Source: Bradyrhizobium sp. 4 (GTDB lineage: Bacteria > Pseudomonadota > Alphaproteobacteria > Rhizobiales > Xanthobacteraceae). Taken from it: a stretch of 64,000 nucleotides of DNA. Shown here piece by piece: positions 35,741-44,377 of this stretch (positions are counted from its first letter, which is position 1; every line of letters begins with the position of its first letter). A model generated the notes under the pieces. It was not told the origin of the DNA and searched no databases. It worked only from the letters and a program-made list of their open reading frames with translations. A program made the translations under genes and the position numbers. Location of the stretch: the NCBI RefSeq assembly GCF_023100905.1, contig NZ_CP064686.1, positions 4,960,001 through 5,024,000 of the forward strand, written 5' to 3'.

Positions 35741-36763
35741 ATGCTGTTTCCAACCACGATCGCCGGCTCCTTGCCGAAGCCGGAATGGCTCGCCGAACCC
35801 AACATGCTCTGGGCGCCCTGGAAGTCGCAGGGCGACGAGCTCGCCCGCGCCAAGCGCGATGCGACGATGCTTGCCGTCAAAGTCCAGGAGGATGCCGGCA
35901 TCGACATCGTCACCGAGGGCGAGCAGGCCCGGCAACATTTCGTCCACGGTTTCCTGGAGAAGATCGAGGGCATCGATTTCGCCCACAAGGTCGAGATGGG
36001 AATCCGCAAGGATCGCTACAAGGCGATGGTGCCGCAGGTTGTCGCCCCGCTCCGGCTGAAGAGCCGCGTCCACGCCGACGAGGCGCGCGTCGCCCGCGCT
36101 CACACGAGGAAGAAGCTCAAGTTCACCCTGCCCGGCCCGATGACCATCATCGACACCATTGCCGATCGCTACTATGGCGACCGCGTCAAGATGGCATTTG
36201 CGTTCGCCGAACTCCTGAACGAGGAAGCCAAGGCGCTGCAGGCCGACGGCGTCGATCTCGTGCAGTTCGACGAGCCCGCGTTCAACGTCTACATGGACGA
36301 GGTCAACGACTGGGGCATCAAGGCGCTGGAGCGCGCCGCGCAGGGCCTGACCTGCGCCACCGCCGTGCACATCTGCTACGGCTACGGCATCAAGGCCAAC
36401 ACCGACTGGAAGGAAACGCTCGGCGCGCAATGGCGGCAGTACGAGCAGATCTTTCCCGCGATCGACGCCAGCCCGATCCAGCAGGTCGCGATCGAGTGCC
36501 GCAACTCGAAGGTACCGCTCGACCTGCTCGCGCTGCTCAAGTCCAAGATCGTGCAGGCCGGCGTGATCGACGTCGCCAGCGACACGGTCGAGACCGCCGA
36601 GGATGTCGTGCAGGTGATCGACGCAGTGTCGAAATTCGTGCCCAAGAGCAACATCATCGCCACCACCAACTGCGGCATGGCGCCGATGCGGCGCGAGATC
36701 GCCGAAGCCAAGCTGATGGCGCTCGGGGCCGGTGCCGCGCTGGCACGCGAGAAGCTGGGTTAA
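35741..36763 (+). CDS. Cobalamin-independent methionine synthase, core (C-terminal domain) type
   Basis: 340 residues from ATG 35741 (GAGGG 6 bases upstream), less than half of classical MetE (about 750). Only the catalytic barrel is present. Zinc ligands match the family: His and Cys in AVHICYGYG, Glu in IECRNS, and the late Cys in TTNCGMAP. Core-MetE proteins transfer a methyl group to homocysteine but often use a donor other than methyltetrahydrofolate. No partner protein gene is adjacent, so the donor is unknown. Opens IAGSLPKPEW. Confidence 0.88.
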   Translation: MLFPTTIAGSLPKPEWLAEPNMLWAPWKSQGDELARAKRDATMLAVKVQEDAGIDIVTEGEQARQHFVHGFLEKIEGIDFAHKVEMGIRKDRYKAMVPQVVAPLRLKSRVHADEARVARAHTRKKLKFTLPGPMTIIDTIADRYYGDRVKMAFAFAELLNEEAKALQADGVDLVQFDEPAFNVYMDEVNDWGIKALERAAQGLTCATAVHICYGYGIKANTDWKETLGAQWRQYEQIFPAIDASPIQQVAIECRNSKVPLDLLALLKSKIVQAGVIDVASDTVETAEDVVQVIDAVSKFVPKSNIIATTNCGMAPMRREIAEAKLMALGAGAALAREKLG

Positions 36764-36901
36764 GGCTGTGACCGATCCGCTTTCGTTATTGCGACGCTTG
36801 CGGCGATCGCGCTGCCGGCGTGCGGTGAGGATCGTTCCGTGCTTCGCAATTGCGAGGCGATGGTGGAGCACGACAGTCGATGAAAACGGTAAGCCGCTGC
36901 G

Positions 36902-37519
36902 CTAGGGGCGTGCGGTCGGATGCAGCACAGGTTGATATCCAGCGATGATCGCGCGCAAGGTGGAAGGCGGCGTCAGCAACAGCGGGTGATCGAGGGCGCT
37001 GCTATGCGGGGCGTAGCCCGCGGGTGACCACAGCAGCGTCCTGCCCTGCGCGACGAGGAAGCAATCATCGCCCTGTTGGACCATCGCGCCGTCCGGCAAT
37101 TCCACGAGCGGCCTCGGCAGCGCATGCAGCCGTTTCTTGCCGCGATCGAGCCGTTCCCGATGCAGTACGGCATCCATCGCCTTGGCGCTGATGCCGCTTG
37201 CACTGTTGCCCGTCTCCCATGCAACGCGAAAGCGCCTGGCATCATCGCGGCGGCAGAAGAAGCAGGGACGATGGCCTGCGGCAAAGGCCGTGGCTTCGTC
37301 AAGAAAGAACAGCTCGGTCCAGCTCCGTCGCGCCATCACCGGCCGCCGCCAGCCGCGGAATTCACACAGGCAAACGATCCAAGCCGGCGACGACCAGCGC
37401 TTTTTCAATAGCGTCTTGGTCGCGGGATCATGGATGATGCCGCGGTTACCGGTGAACAGGCCGCGGTGCGGTGTCGCGATAATCTCGCCGGTCGGCGTGA
37501 CGCGGTTTTGCAGGGGCAT
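36902..37519 (-). CDS. Conserved protein of unknown function with HRPCFFCRR motif
   Basis: 205 residues. MPLQNRVTPTGEII and RGLFTGNRG open the protein; FFLDEATAFAAGHRPCFFCRRDDARRF (about 70-96) holds a CxxC pair that may bind zinc; the end reads LLTPPSTLRAIIAGYQPVLHP. I know this as a widely conserved proteobacterial family without assigned role. No signal peptide. A family A palindromic repeat lies just upstream. Function cannot be given. Confidence 0.8.
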   Translation of the reverse strand: MPLQNRVTPTGEIIATPHRGLFTGNRGIIHDPATKTLLKKRWSSPAWIVCLCEFRGWRRPVMARRSWTELFFLDEATAFAAGHRPCFFCRRDDARRFRVAWETGNSASGISAKAMDAVLHRERLDRGKKRLHALPRPLVELPDGAMVQQGDDCFLVAQGRTLLWSPAGYAPHSSALDHPLLLTPPSTLRAIIAGYQPVLHPTARP

Positions 37520-37532
37520 GGTCGCCTCCGCC

Positions 37533-37619
37533 CGTCATTGCGAGGAGCGAAGCGACGAAGCAATCCAGACTATTTCCGCGGACACATTTCTGGATTGCTT
37601 CGCTGCGCTCGCAATGACG
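37533..37619. repeat. Palindromic dispersed repeat, family A copy 2
   Basis: Same arms as at 28643 (CGTCATTGCGA ... TCGCAATGACG and GAAGCAATCCAG ... TGGATTGCTTC), with a slightly longer left arm (an additional GAGCGAAGCGAC). It lies between the unknown-protein gene and gpt. Confidence 0.9.
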
Positions 37620-37626
37620 GCGATAA

Positions 37627-38154
37627 TCACGCCGCTCCGTCGCGAAGCGGCGGGTGATAGGACAGCGCGGTGTCCCAGGGGAAGAAGATCCAGGTGTCCT
37701 GCGAGACTTCCGTGATGAAGGTATCGACCAGCGGACGTCCCTTCGGCTTGGCGTAGACGGTGGCGAAATGCGCGTCGGGGAGCATCGCGCGCACCAGCTT
37801 GCCGGTCTTGCCGGTATCCACGAGGTCGTCGACGATCAAAAGCCCCTTGCCGGTGCCGCCGCCGAGCTTCATCACGTCTTCGGAAATGCCCTTCAGCACT
37901 TTGAGGTCGCCCTGCTTGTCGTGGTCGTAGCTGGCGATGCAGACCGTATCGATCACGCGCACGCCAAGCTCGCGCGCCACGATAGCGGCCGGCACAAGGC
38001 CGCCGCGGGTGATCGCGATCACCGCATGAAACGGACCAACCTCATTGAGCCGCCAGGTCAGTGCCCGGCAATCTCGGTGGAACTGGTCCCACGAGACCGG
38101 AAAGGGGCGGCCCGCCCGTTCCTCCGCACTTAATTCCGGTGCTTCACCAGCCAT
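37627..38154 (-). CDS. gpt: Xanthine phosphoribosyltransferase
   Basis: Salvages xanthine (and guanine) with PRPP to the nucleotide. 175 residues. The PRPP-binding signature LLIVDDLVDTGKTG is at about 104-117; AITRGGLVPA (about 47-56) and PKGRPLVDTF are other family landmarks. The C-terminal WIFFPWDT is typical of Gpt. A slightly longer N-terminus than the enterobacterial enzyme is seen. It is 36 bases downstream of the CinA-like gene on the same strand, possibly cotranscribed. Confidence 0.92.
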   Translation of the reverse strand: MAGEAPELSAEERAGRPFPVSWDQFHRDCRALTWRLNEVGPFHAVIAITRGGLVPAAIVARELGVRVIDTVCIASYDHDKQGDLKVLKGISEDVMKLGGGTGKGLLIVDDLVDTGKTGKLVRAMLPDAHFATVYAKPKGRPLVDTFITEVSQDTWIFFPWDTALSYHPPLRDGAA

Positions 38155-38190
38155 CGTCGTCTCCTGCTTCGTCTGCCGGCAGCTAGGTTG

Positions 38191-38928
38191 CTAGCGGGTG
38201 ATGTTCAATCCCGCCAGCATTTCCTTCACCGCCGCCATTGCGGCTGCGAGCTTGTCCGCATCGCGCGAGCGCACCACCAGATTGGTGTTCGGCTTCTGCT
38301 CTTCATCCATGAAGGGATAGCTGCCGATGATGGTGTCGGGATGTTGGGCGGCAATCGCCCGCAGCGGGCTGCCGATGTCACCTTCCCGCGCATTGGCGCG
38401 GACCGATTCGGAGAGCATGCGCACGCCCGATTTCAGCTTGGGCGAGACGATGTCCATCATCGCCTGCATGATCGAGGGCACGCCCGCCATCACGATGACA
38501 TTGCCGATCTTGAACCCGGGGGCGAGGATGGTGGCGCTCTGGATCAGCTCGGCACCATCGGGAATGCGGGCCATGCGCAGGCGGGCCTCGTTGAGGTCCT
38601 GCTCGCTCCAGCGCTCGCGGAAACGGGCGACCACCTCCGGATGATGGTCGATCCCGACGCCGAACGCCTTGGCGACGCTATCAGCGGTGATGTCGTCATG
38701 GGTCGGCCCGATGCCACCGGTGGTGAAGACATAGGTGTAGCGATGCCGCAGTGCATCCAACGCGGCAATGATGTCGGGCTCGTCGTCGGAGACGACCCGG
38801 ACCTCCTTCAGGTCGATGCCGATATTGGTCAGGTATTCGGCGATGAAGCCGATGTTCTTGTCCTTGGTCCGGCCGGACAGGATTTCGTCCCCAATGACCA
38901 GAATACCCGCCGTGACGATCTCGCTCAT
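38191..38928 (-). CDS. Molybdopterin-binding/CinA N-terminal domain protein
   Basis: 245 residues, the MoCF-biosynthesis fold found at the N-terminus of CinA, without the C-terminal nicotinamide-nucleotide amidase domain. Characteristic stretches are ILVIGDEILSGRTKDKN (about 9-25), TTGGIGPTHDDITADSVA (about 69-86) and MAGVPSIMQAM (about 147-157). In complete CinA this part is an ADP-ribose pyrophosphatase; in others it binds molybdopterin. Which applies here is open. Same strand as gpt. Confidence 0.88.
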   Translation of the reverse strand: MSEIVTAGILVIGDEILSGRTKDKNIGFIAEYLTNIGIDLKEVRVVSDDEPDIIAALDALRHRYTYVFTTGGIGPTHDDITADSVAKAFGVGIDHHPEVVARFRERWSEQDLNEARLRMARIPDGAELIQSATILAPGFKIGNVIVMAGVPSIMQAMMDIVSPKLKSGVRMLSESVRANAREGDIGSPLRAIAAQHPDTIIGSYPFMDEEQKPNTNLVVRSRDADKLAAAMAAVKEMLAGLNITR

Positions 38929-39205
38929 ACCTCAAGTCCCTCACCTATCGGCCCGACTTTGCCGAGGTAACGCGTTGAAGTCACGCGCTTTTGCTGCCGA
39001 AATAAGCAGTCCTCAGCCATTTTTTCAGGCAAGCCGCCGGCCGTCCCCGGCAAATGTCCTCTCCCCATGCTTATCGCGCTGGCCCGGCCCTTGCTACCGC
39101 ATGAAAGTCATGCACTCTTGCCGCATGGCCAGGACGTTGCGGTCTTCACCAAGGCCTCGCGGCCTGTCGAATGGCGCAACGCCTTGCGGAGACAAGTCGG
39201 GATCT

Positions 39206-40624
39206 ATGGCAGTCGCGTTTGATGAAATGAACATTCCCGGTGGGGACCTTCGCCCTGCCTATCAGGAGCTGGCGCGCTGGCTCAAGGAGACGCCTCCCGA
39301 GGCGCTCGAATATCGCCGCCAGGAGGCCGAGCTCCTGTTCCGCCGCATCGGCATTACCTTCGCGGTCTATGGGGACTCCGAGTCGACGGAGCGCCTGATC
39401 CCCTTCGACGTGATCCCGCGGATCATGTCCGGCAAGGAATGGTCGCTGCTGGAGAAGGGCCTGAAGCAGCGCGTGCGCGCGCTCAACATGTTCCTGCGCG
39501 ACATCTATCACGGCCGCGACATCCTCCGCGCAGAGATCGTGCCCGACGACCTCATCTTTCAGAACCCGGTCTTCCGCCCGGAGATGAACGGTCAGCAGGT
39601 GCCGCACGACGTCTACGTGCACATCGCCGGCATCGACATCGTCCGGGTCGATGCCGAGGACTTCATCGTGCTGGAGGACAATGCACGCACGCCCTCGGGC
39701 GTGTCCTACATGCTGGAAAACCGCGAGATCATGATGCGGCTGTTTCCGGACCTGTTCGCCCGCCACAGGGTGGCGCCGGTCGAACGCTATCCGGACGAGC
39801 TGCTATCCGCCTTGCGCTCGGTGGCGCCGCAAAGCGCCTCCGGCGAGCCGACCGTCGCGCTGCTGACGCCGGGCGTCTACAACTCGGCCTATTACGAGCA
39901 CTCCTTCCTCGCTGACAAGCTCGGTATCGAGCTGGTCGAGGGCCGCGACCTCATCGTCAAGAACAACGAAGTGTTCATGCGGACGACCGAGGGCGTGAAA
40001 CGGGTCGACGTGATCTACCGCCGCGTCGACGACGACTACCTCGATCCCCTCACCTTCCGGCCGGACTCCGCGCTCGGGGTGCCCGGGCTGATGTCGGCCT
40101 ATGCGGCCGGCAACATCACGCTCGCCAACGCCGTCGGCACCGGCATCGCCGACGACAAGGCGATCTACTCCTACATGCCGGACATCGTAAAATTCTATCT
40201 CGGCGAGGAGCCGATTCTGAAAAACGTGCAGACCTGGCGCTGCCGCGAGCCGAAGGACCTCGCCTATGTGCTGGACCATCTGAGCGAACTCGTCGTGAAG
40301 GAGGTGCACGGCTCCGGCGGCTACGGCATGCTGATTGGTCCTGCCGCGACCAAGGCGACGATCGAAGCCTTCCGCGAAAAGCTCAAGCGCGAGCCCGAAG
40401 GCTTCATTGCGCAGCCGACGCTAGCGCTCTCGACCTGCCCGACCTGCACGGCATCCGGCCTTGCGCCGCGCCACGTCGACCTGCGGCCGTTCGTGCTCAC
40501 CGGCAGCAAGAGCACCACGATCGTGCCCGGCGGGTTGACACGCGTTGCCCTGAAGGAAGGCTCCCTGGTGGTGAATTCGAGCCAGGGCGGCGGTACCAAA
40601 GATACCTGGATCCTGGACGAGTAG
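39206..40624 (+). CDS. Circularly permuted type-2 ATP-grasp protein (Anbu operon)
   Basis: 472 residues from MAVAFDEMNIPGGD. The DUF404/407-type permuted ATP-grasp fold is shown by IPRIMSGKEWSLLEKGLKQRV, VLEDNARTPSGVSYMLENR, NAVGTGIADDK and VVKEVHGSGGYGM, where Lys and the Gly-rich loop bind ATP. Such enzymes are predicted to form peptide or amide bonds. It starts the four-gene unit ATP-grasp, alpha-E, transglutaminase-like, Anbu, with 4 bases to the next gene. This set is known to co-occur in bacteria; the joint reaction is not established. Longer in-frame upstream sequence is rejected as non-homologous. Confidence 0.9.
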   Translation: MAVAFDEMNIPGGDLRPAYQELARWLKETPPEALEYRRQEAELLFRRIGITFAVYGDSESTERLIPFDVIPRIMSGKEWSLLEKGLKQRVRALNMFLRDIYHGRDILRAEIVPDDLIFQNPVFRPEMNGQQVPHDVYVHIAGIDIVRVDAEDFIVLEDNARTPSGVSYMLENREIMMRLFPDLFARHRVAPVERYPDELLSALRSVAPQSASGEPTVALLTPGVYNSAYYEHSFLADKLGIELVEGRDLIVKNNEVFMRTTEGVKRVDVIYRRVDDDYLDPLTFRPDSALGVPGLMSAYAAGNITLANAVGTGIADDKAIYSYMPDIVKFYLGEEPILKNVQTWRCREPKDLAYVLDHLSELVVKEVHGSGGYGMLIGPAATKATIEAFREKLKREPEGFIAQPTLALSTCPTCTASGLAPRHVDLRPFVLTGSKSTTIVPGGLTRVALKEGSLVVNSSQGGGTKDTWILDE

Positions 40625-40628
40625 AGAG

Positions 40629-41573
40629 ATGCTGTCGCGTACCGCCGAAAACCTCTATTGGCTCGCCCGTTACGTCGAACGGGCCGAGTATCTCGCGCGC
40701 ACCATCGATGCGACGCTGCGCGTCACCGCGCTTCCCGCCGCCTATATCGGCAAGACCAACGAATGGGACTCAGCGCTTTTGACTGCCGGCGTCGCCGCAA
40801 GCTTCTATCAGCAGTACGAAGAAGCCAACGAGCACAACGTCGTCGATTATCTCTCGTTCTCGGCGGACAATCCGTCGTCGATCAGGAATTGCATCGAGGC
40901 GGCGCGGCTGAATTCGCGCTCGGTGCGCACAGCGCTGACGAGCGAGATGTGGGACACCATCAACTCGGCCTGGATCGAATTGCAGGAGGTCTGGAGCAGA
41001 GGGACCTCCACGCGCGAGGACCTCGCAAAATTCCTGCGCTTCGTGCAGGAGACCTCGCTGCGCTTCGACGGCTCGGCCTACCGGACCATGTTGCGCAACG
41101 ACGCGTACTGGTTCTCGCGGATGGGCCTGCATCTCGAACGCGCCGACAACACCGCGCGCATTCTCGACGTGAAATACCATGTGCTGCTGCCCGAGGAGGA
41201 GCATGTCGGCGGCCCGCTCGATTTCTACCAGTGGACCTCGATCCTGCGCTCGGTTTCGGCACTGACGGCCTATCACTGGGTCTATCGCGAAACACTGAAA
41301 CCCTGGCTGATCGCGGATTTGCTCATCCTCAACGATTCGCTGCCGCGTTCGCTCGCAAGCTGCTACGGCAATCTGGTGCGCAATCTCGATCAGATCGGGG
41401 TCGCCTATGGCCGCCAGGGCCCGGCCCAGCGCCATGCCCGCGGCATCCGCAACCGGCTGGAACACAGCAATATGAACGACATTTTCCAGCATGGCGTGCA
41501 TGAATTCATTCAGGAATTCATCTCGGACAATTCCAGACTGGGCGAAATCATCACGAAGCAGTATTTGATCTGA
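40629..41573 (+). CDS. Alpha-E domain protein (Anbu operon)
   Basis: 314 residues, nearly all helical and rich in Glu, Arg and Trp. MLSRTAENLYWLARYVERAEYLAR (1-24) and HLERADNTARILDVKYH are the family marks. The alpha-E domain (DUF403) always travels with permuted ATP-grasp proteins and is thought to support or modify the same substrate; its chemistry is unknown. The start lies 4 bases after the ATP-grasp stop, suggesting coupling and a complex. Confidence 0.9.
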   Translation: MLSRTAENLYWLARYVERAEYLARTIDATLRVTALPAAYIGKTNEWDSALLTAGVAASFYQQYEEANEHNVVDYLSFSADNPSSIRNCIEAARLNSRSVRTALTSEMWDTINSAWIELQEVWSRGTSTREDLAKFLRFVQETSLRFDGSAYRTMLRNDAYWFSRMGLHLERADNTARILDVKYHVLLPEEEHVGGPLDFYQWTSILRSVSALTAYHWVYRETLKPWLIADLLILNDSLPRSLASCYGNLVRNLDQIGVAYGRQGPAQRHARGIRNRLEHSNMNDIFQHGVHEFIQEFISDNSRLGEIITKQYLI

Positions 41574-41580
41574 TACTGCT
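41557..41580 (+). promoter_or_regulatory. Hairpin across the alpha-E stop codon
   Basis: Perfect 8-base arms AGCAGTAT (41557-41564) and ATACTGCT (41573-41580) enclose TTGATCTG, so the TGA stop (41571-41573) sits in the structure. There is no T tract, so RNA processing or reduced downstream expression is likelier than full termination. Inference only. Confidence 0.35.
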
Positions 41581-41641
41581 GTCATTCCGGGGACGCCCGC
41601 AGGGCTAGCCCGGATCGATGACGCGACAACAACGGTCCACC

Positions 41642-42490
41642 ATGCGCCTGCGAATCCTGCACACCACGACCTATCGCTACGAGCCGCAGGCCACGAGCGT
41701 GATCCAGATCCTGCGCATGACGCCCGGCAGCCATGACGGGCAATATGTGGCGGAGTGGCAGATCGACGTGTCGACCGACACCAAGCTCGACACCCACGAG
41801 GATGCGTTCGGCAACGTCACCCATGTCCTGTCCTGCGGACCCGTCGGCGACATCAAGATCACCGCCGAGGGCCTGATCGAGACCCACGACACCGGCGGCG
41901 TTCTCCGCGGCGCCGATGAGCGCTTTCCGGCCGGCATGTTCTTGCGCGCCACCGACCTCACCACGGTCAATCCGGCGATGCATGCGGTCGCGCGCCAGCT
42001 GCGCAGCGAGGCCGAGAGCGACACGCTCGGCTTCCTGCACACGCTGATGACGCAAATCAGCGATCACATGACGTTCGACGAGGACCCGACCAACAGCGGC
42101 ACGTCGGCGGCGGAAGCGTTCACGCTCAAGCGCGGCGTCTGTCAGGACTACGCGCACATCTTCATCGCCTGCGCCCGCAGCGGCGGCGTGCCGGCGCGCT
42201 TCGTCTCCGGCCATTTCCTGCGCTCCGACGGCACGGTGCATCAGGACGCGGGCCATGCCTGGGCGGAGGCCTATGTCGACGGTCTCGGCTGGGTCGGCTT
42301 CGATCCCGCCAACAGCATCTGCGCCACCGACGCCCATGTCCGCGTCGCGATCGGGCTCGATTATCTCGGCGCAGCCCCCGTGCGCGGCACCCGCTATGGC
42401 GGCGGCGCGGAGACGCTGTCGGTGACGGTCAAGGTCGAGCAGGCCGGCCGCGGCGGCCAGTCGCAATCGCAGTCCCAGCGGCAGAGCTGA
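41642..42490 (+). CDS. Transglutaminase-like cysteine peptidase (Anbu operon)
   Basis: 282 residues from MRLRILHTTTYRYE. An N-terminal beta domain (about 1-125) precedes the transglutaminase core with the catalytic triad: Cys in RGVCQDYAH (about 173), His in DAGHAWAEAYV (about 211) and Asp in GFDPANS (about 227). Such proteins hydrolyse or form isopeptide or peptide bonds. The tail is Gln/Ser-rich (QSQSQSQRQ). An ATG 8 codons upstream (41618) is possible. It is third in the four-gene Anbu unit. Confidence 0.9.
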   Translation: MRLRILHTTTYRYEPQATSVIQILRMTPGSHDGQYVAEWQIDVSTDTKLDTHEDAFGNVTHVLSCGPVGDIKITAEGLIETHDTGGVLRGADERFPAGMFLRATDLTTVNPAMHAVARQLRSEAESDTLGFLHTLMTQISDHMTFDEDPTNSGTSAAEAFTLKRGVCQDYAHIFIACARSGGVPARFVSGHFLRSDGTVHQDAGHAWAEAYVDGLGWVGFDPANSICATDAHVRVAIGLDYLGAAPVRGTRYGGGAETLSVTVKVEQAGRGGQSQSQSQRQS

Positions 42491-42612
42491 ACCGCGCCAA
42501 GCAAGCCCCTCGCCCGCGCACAGCTCCACCCTGCCGCCCCTCGGCAATCGGGGGTTGGAGCGGCCCTTGAAATTGGCTAGTAATTCCGCGCAAACGCGTT
42601 CGGGGACTGGAA

Positions 42613-43371
42613 ATGACCTATTGTTGCGGAATTCTGGTTCGGGACGGTCTGGTGATGATCGCCGACACCCGCACCAATGCCGGCCTCGACAACGTCTCGA
42701 CCTTCCGCAAGCTCCACATCTTCTCCAAGCCCGGCGACCGCATCATGGCGATCGCCAGCGCCGGCAACCTCGCGATCAGCCAATCGGTGCTCTCGACGCT
42801 GACCGAGGGCCTCGAAGACCCCAACACGGGTGAGATCGAGACGCTGATGAACGCGCCGACCATGTTCCAGGCCGCCCAGCGCATCGGCCGGGCGATCCGG
42901 GCCGTGCACGCGACCGAAGGCCCGGCGCTCAAATCAGAGGACGTGTCGTTCGATGTGTCCTTCCTGTTCGGCGGCCAGATCAACGGCGCGCGCATGCGAC
43001 TGTTCATGGTCTACACCGCCGGCAATTTCATCGAATGCACCACCGACACGCCCTATTTGCAGATCGGCGAGCACAAATACGGCAAGCCGGTGCTCGACCG
43101 CGCCATGCATTACGACGTCGAACTCTACGAGGCGCTGAAGACCGGGCTGATCTCGATGGATTCGACCATGCGCTCGAATCTCGGCGTCGGCCTGCCGATC
43201 GACGTGCTGGTGGTGCGCGCCGACGCCTGCGAGGCCGATCTCAATCACCGCATCGAGGCGGGCGAACCCTATTTCCACGATTTGCGCTCGCGCTGGTCGG
43301 CGGCCTTGCGCGCCGCGCATCAGAACATTCCACGGCCGCCCTACAAGAACGAAAAAGAATCCAAAACCTGA
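42613..43371 (+). CDS. Anbu, proteasome-related peptidase
   Basis: 252 residues, Ntn-hydrolase fold related to 20S proteasome beta subunits and HslV. After Met removal, Thr2 of MTYCCGILV would be the N-terminal nucleophile. IADTRTNAGLDN and FRKLHIF supply the Asp and Lys that assist it. Unlike proteasome subunits it needs no long propeptide. Anbu forms ring- or lock-washer-like oligomers; its substrates are unknown. With the ATP-grasp, alpha-E and transglutaminase genes it forms the canonical Anbu operon. C-terminus ends in a basic tail (YKNEKESKT). Confidence 0.92.
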   Translation: MTYCCGILVRDGLVMIADTRTNAGLDNVSTFRKLHIFSKPGDRIMAIASAGNLAISQSVLSTLTEGLEDPNTGEIETLMNAPTMFQAAQRIGRAIRAVHATEGPALKSEDVSFDVSFLFGGQINGARMRLFMVYTAGNFIECTTDTPYLQIGEHKYGKPVLDRAMHYDVELYEALKTGLISMDSTMRSNLGVGLPIDVLVVRADACEADLNHRIEAGEPYFHDLRSRWSAALRAAHQNIPRPPYKNEKESKT

Positions 43372-43397
43372 CAGCTCAAGAGAAAAGGCAGGAAACG

Positions 43398-44156
43398 ATG
43401 AGTGAAGCGAAAAAGATCGCAGTGGTGACGGGCGCCGGCACCGGAGTCGGGCGCGCTGCGTCATTGGCCCTGATGAACACAGGCTTCACCGTGGTGCTGG
43501 TCGGGCGCCGGCCCGACATGCTCGAGGAGACGGCCAAGCTCGGCCCCGCGGGAAAAAGCCTCTGCGTCACCGCCGACATGACCAAGCCGGACTCGATTGC
43601 CGCGCTGTTCGACAAGGTGAAGGCCACCTTCGGCCGGCTCGACGTGCTCTTCAACAATGCCGGCATGGGCGCGCCGCCGGTGAACTTCGAGGATCTCAGC
43701 CTCGAGCAGTGGCAGGCGGTGGTGAACACCAACCTCACCGGCCCGTTCCTGTGCACCCAGCACGCCTTCCGCATCATGAAGGACCAGAGCCCGCGCGGCG
43801 GCCGCATCATCAACAACGGCTCGATCTCGGCGCATGCGCCGCGGCCGTTCTCGGCCGCCTACACCTCGACCAAGCACGCCATCACCGGCCTGACCAAGGC
43901 CTCCAACCTCGATGGCCGCATGTACGACATCGCGGTCGGGCAGGTCGACATCGGCAACGCCGCAACGCCCATGACCGACCGCATGGTCAACGGCCCGGGC
44001 GTGCTGCAGCCCGATGGCACGTCGAAGCAGGAGCCGCGCATGGATGCGAAAGCGGTCGGCGACGCCGTCGCCTACATGGCCGGCCTGCCGCTCGATGCCA
44101 ACGTGCTGACCATGACCGTCATGGCAACCAAGATGCCGTTCGTGGGACGGGGCTGA
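43398..44156 (+). CDS. Short-chain dehydrogenase/reductase (SDR)
   Basis: 252 residues from ATG 43398, with AGGAAA upstream. NAD(P)-binding GAGTGVG is at 12-18, NNAGMG near 86-91, catalytic Ser in NGSISA (about 138) and YTSTK (Tyr and Lys about 151-155). It oxidises or reduces an alcohol or carbonyl; the substrate is unknown. It starts 26 bases after the Anbu gene and may be on the same transcript, though it is not a usual member of that set. Confidence 0.92.
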   Translation: MSEAKKIAVVTGAGTGVGRAASLALMNTGFTVVLVGRRPDMLEETAKLGPAGKSLCVTADMTKPDSIAALFDKVKATFGRLDVLFNNAGMGAPPVNFEDLSLEQWQAVVNTNLTGPFLCTQHAFRIMKDQSPRGGRIINNGSISAHAPRPFSAAYTSTKHAITGLTKASNLDGRMYDIAVGQVDIGNAATPMTDRMVNGPGVLQPDGTSKQEPRMDAKAVGDAVAYMAGLPLDANVLTMTVMATKMPFVGRG

Positions 44157-44165
44157 ATAAAAAAC

Positions 44166-44204
44166 GCGAAAACAACCCCATGCACAGTAGGCGGCATGGG
44201 GTTG
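44166..44204. repeat. Dispersed 25-base repeat copy 2, forming a hairpin
   Basis: 44166-44190 is identical to 6121-6145. Here CAACCCCATG (44173-44182) is also followed by its exact complement CATGGGGTTG (44195-44204), giving a 10-base stem. It lies 9 bases after the SDR stop, a position suited to a 3' end or processing signal. Confidence 0.6.
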
Positions 44205-44262
44205 CGGCCTCGCTCCGCAAGCGGACGTGAAGTCGGCTAAATCTCCGCACTGCTTCAACAAT

Positions 44263-44357
44263 CGTCATTGCGAGCGCAGCGAAGCAATCCAGACTACCGC
44301 TGTGGCAAGATTCTGGATTGCTTCGTCGCACCAGCGCAAAATTGCTTCGCAATGACG
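44263..44357. repeat. Palindromic dispersed repeat, family A copy 3
   Basis: Outer arms CGTCATTGCGA and CGCAATGACG and inner GAAGCAATCCAG/TGGATTGCTTC as in the other two copies, with an insertion (GTCGCACCAGCGCAAAAT) in the right arm. It lies between the convergent SDR and MFS genes. Confidence 0.88.
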
Positions 44358-44377
44358 GGGAGAGAACGAGCGAGCTC

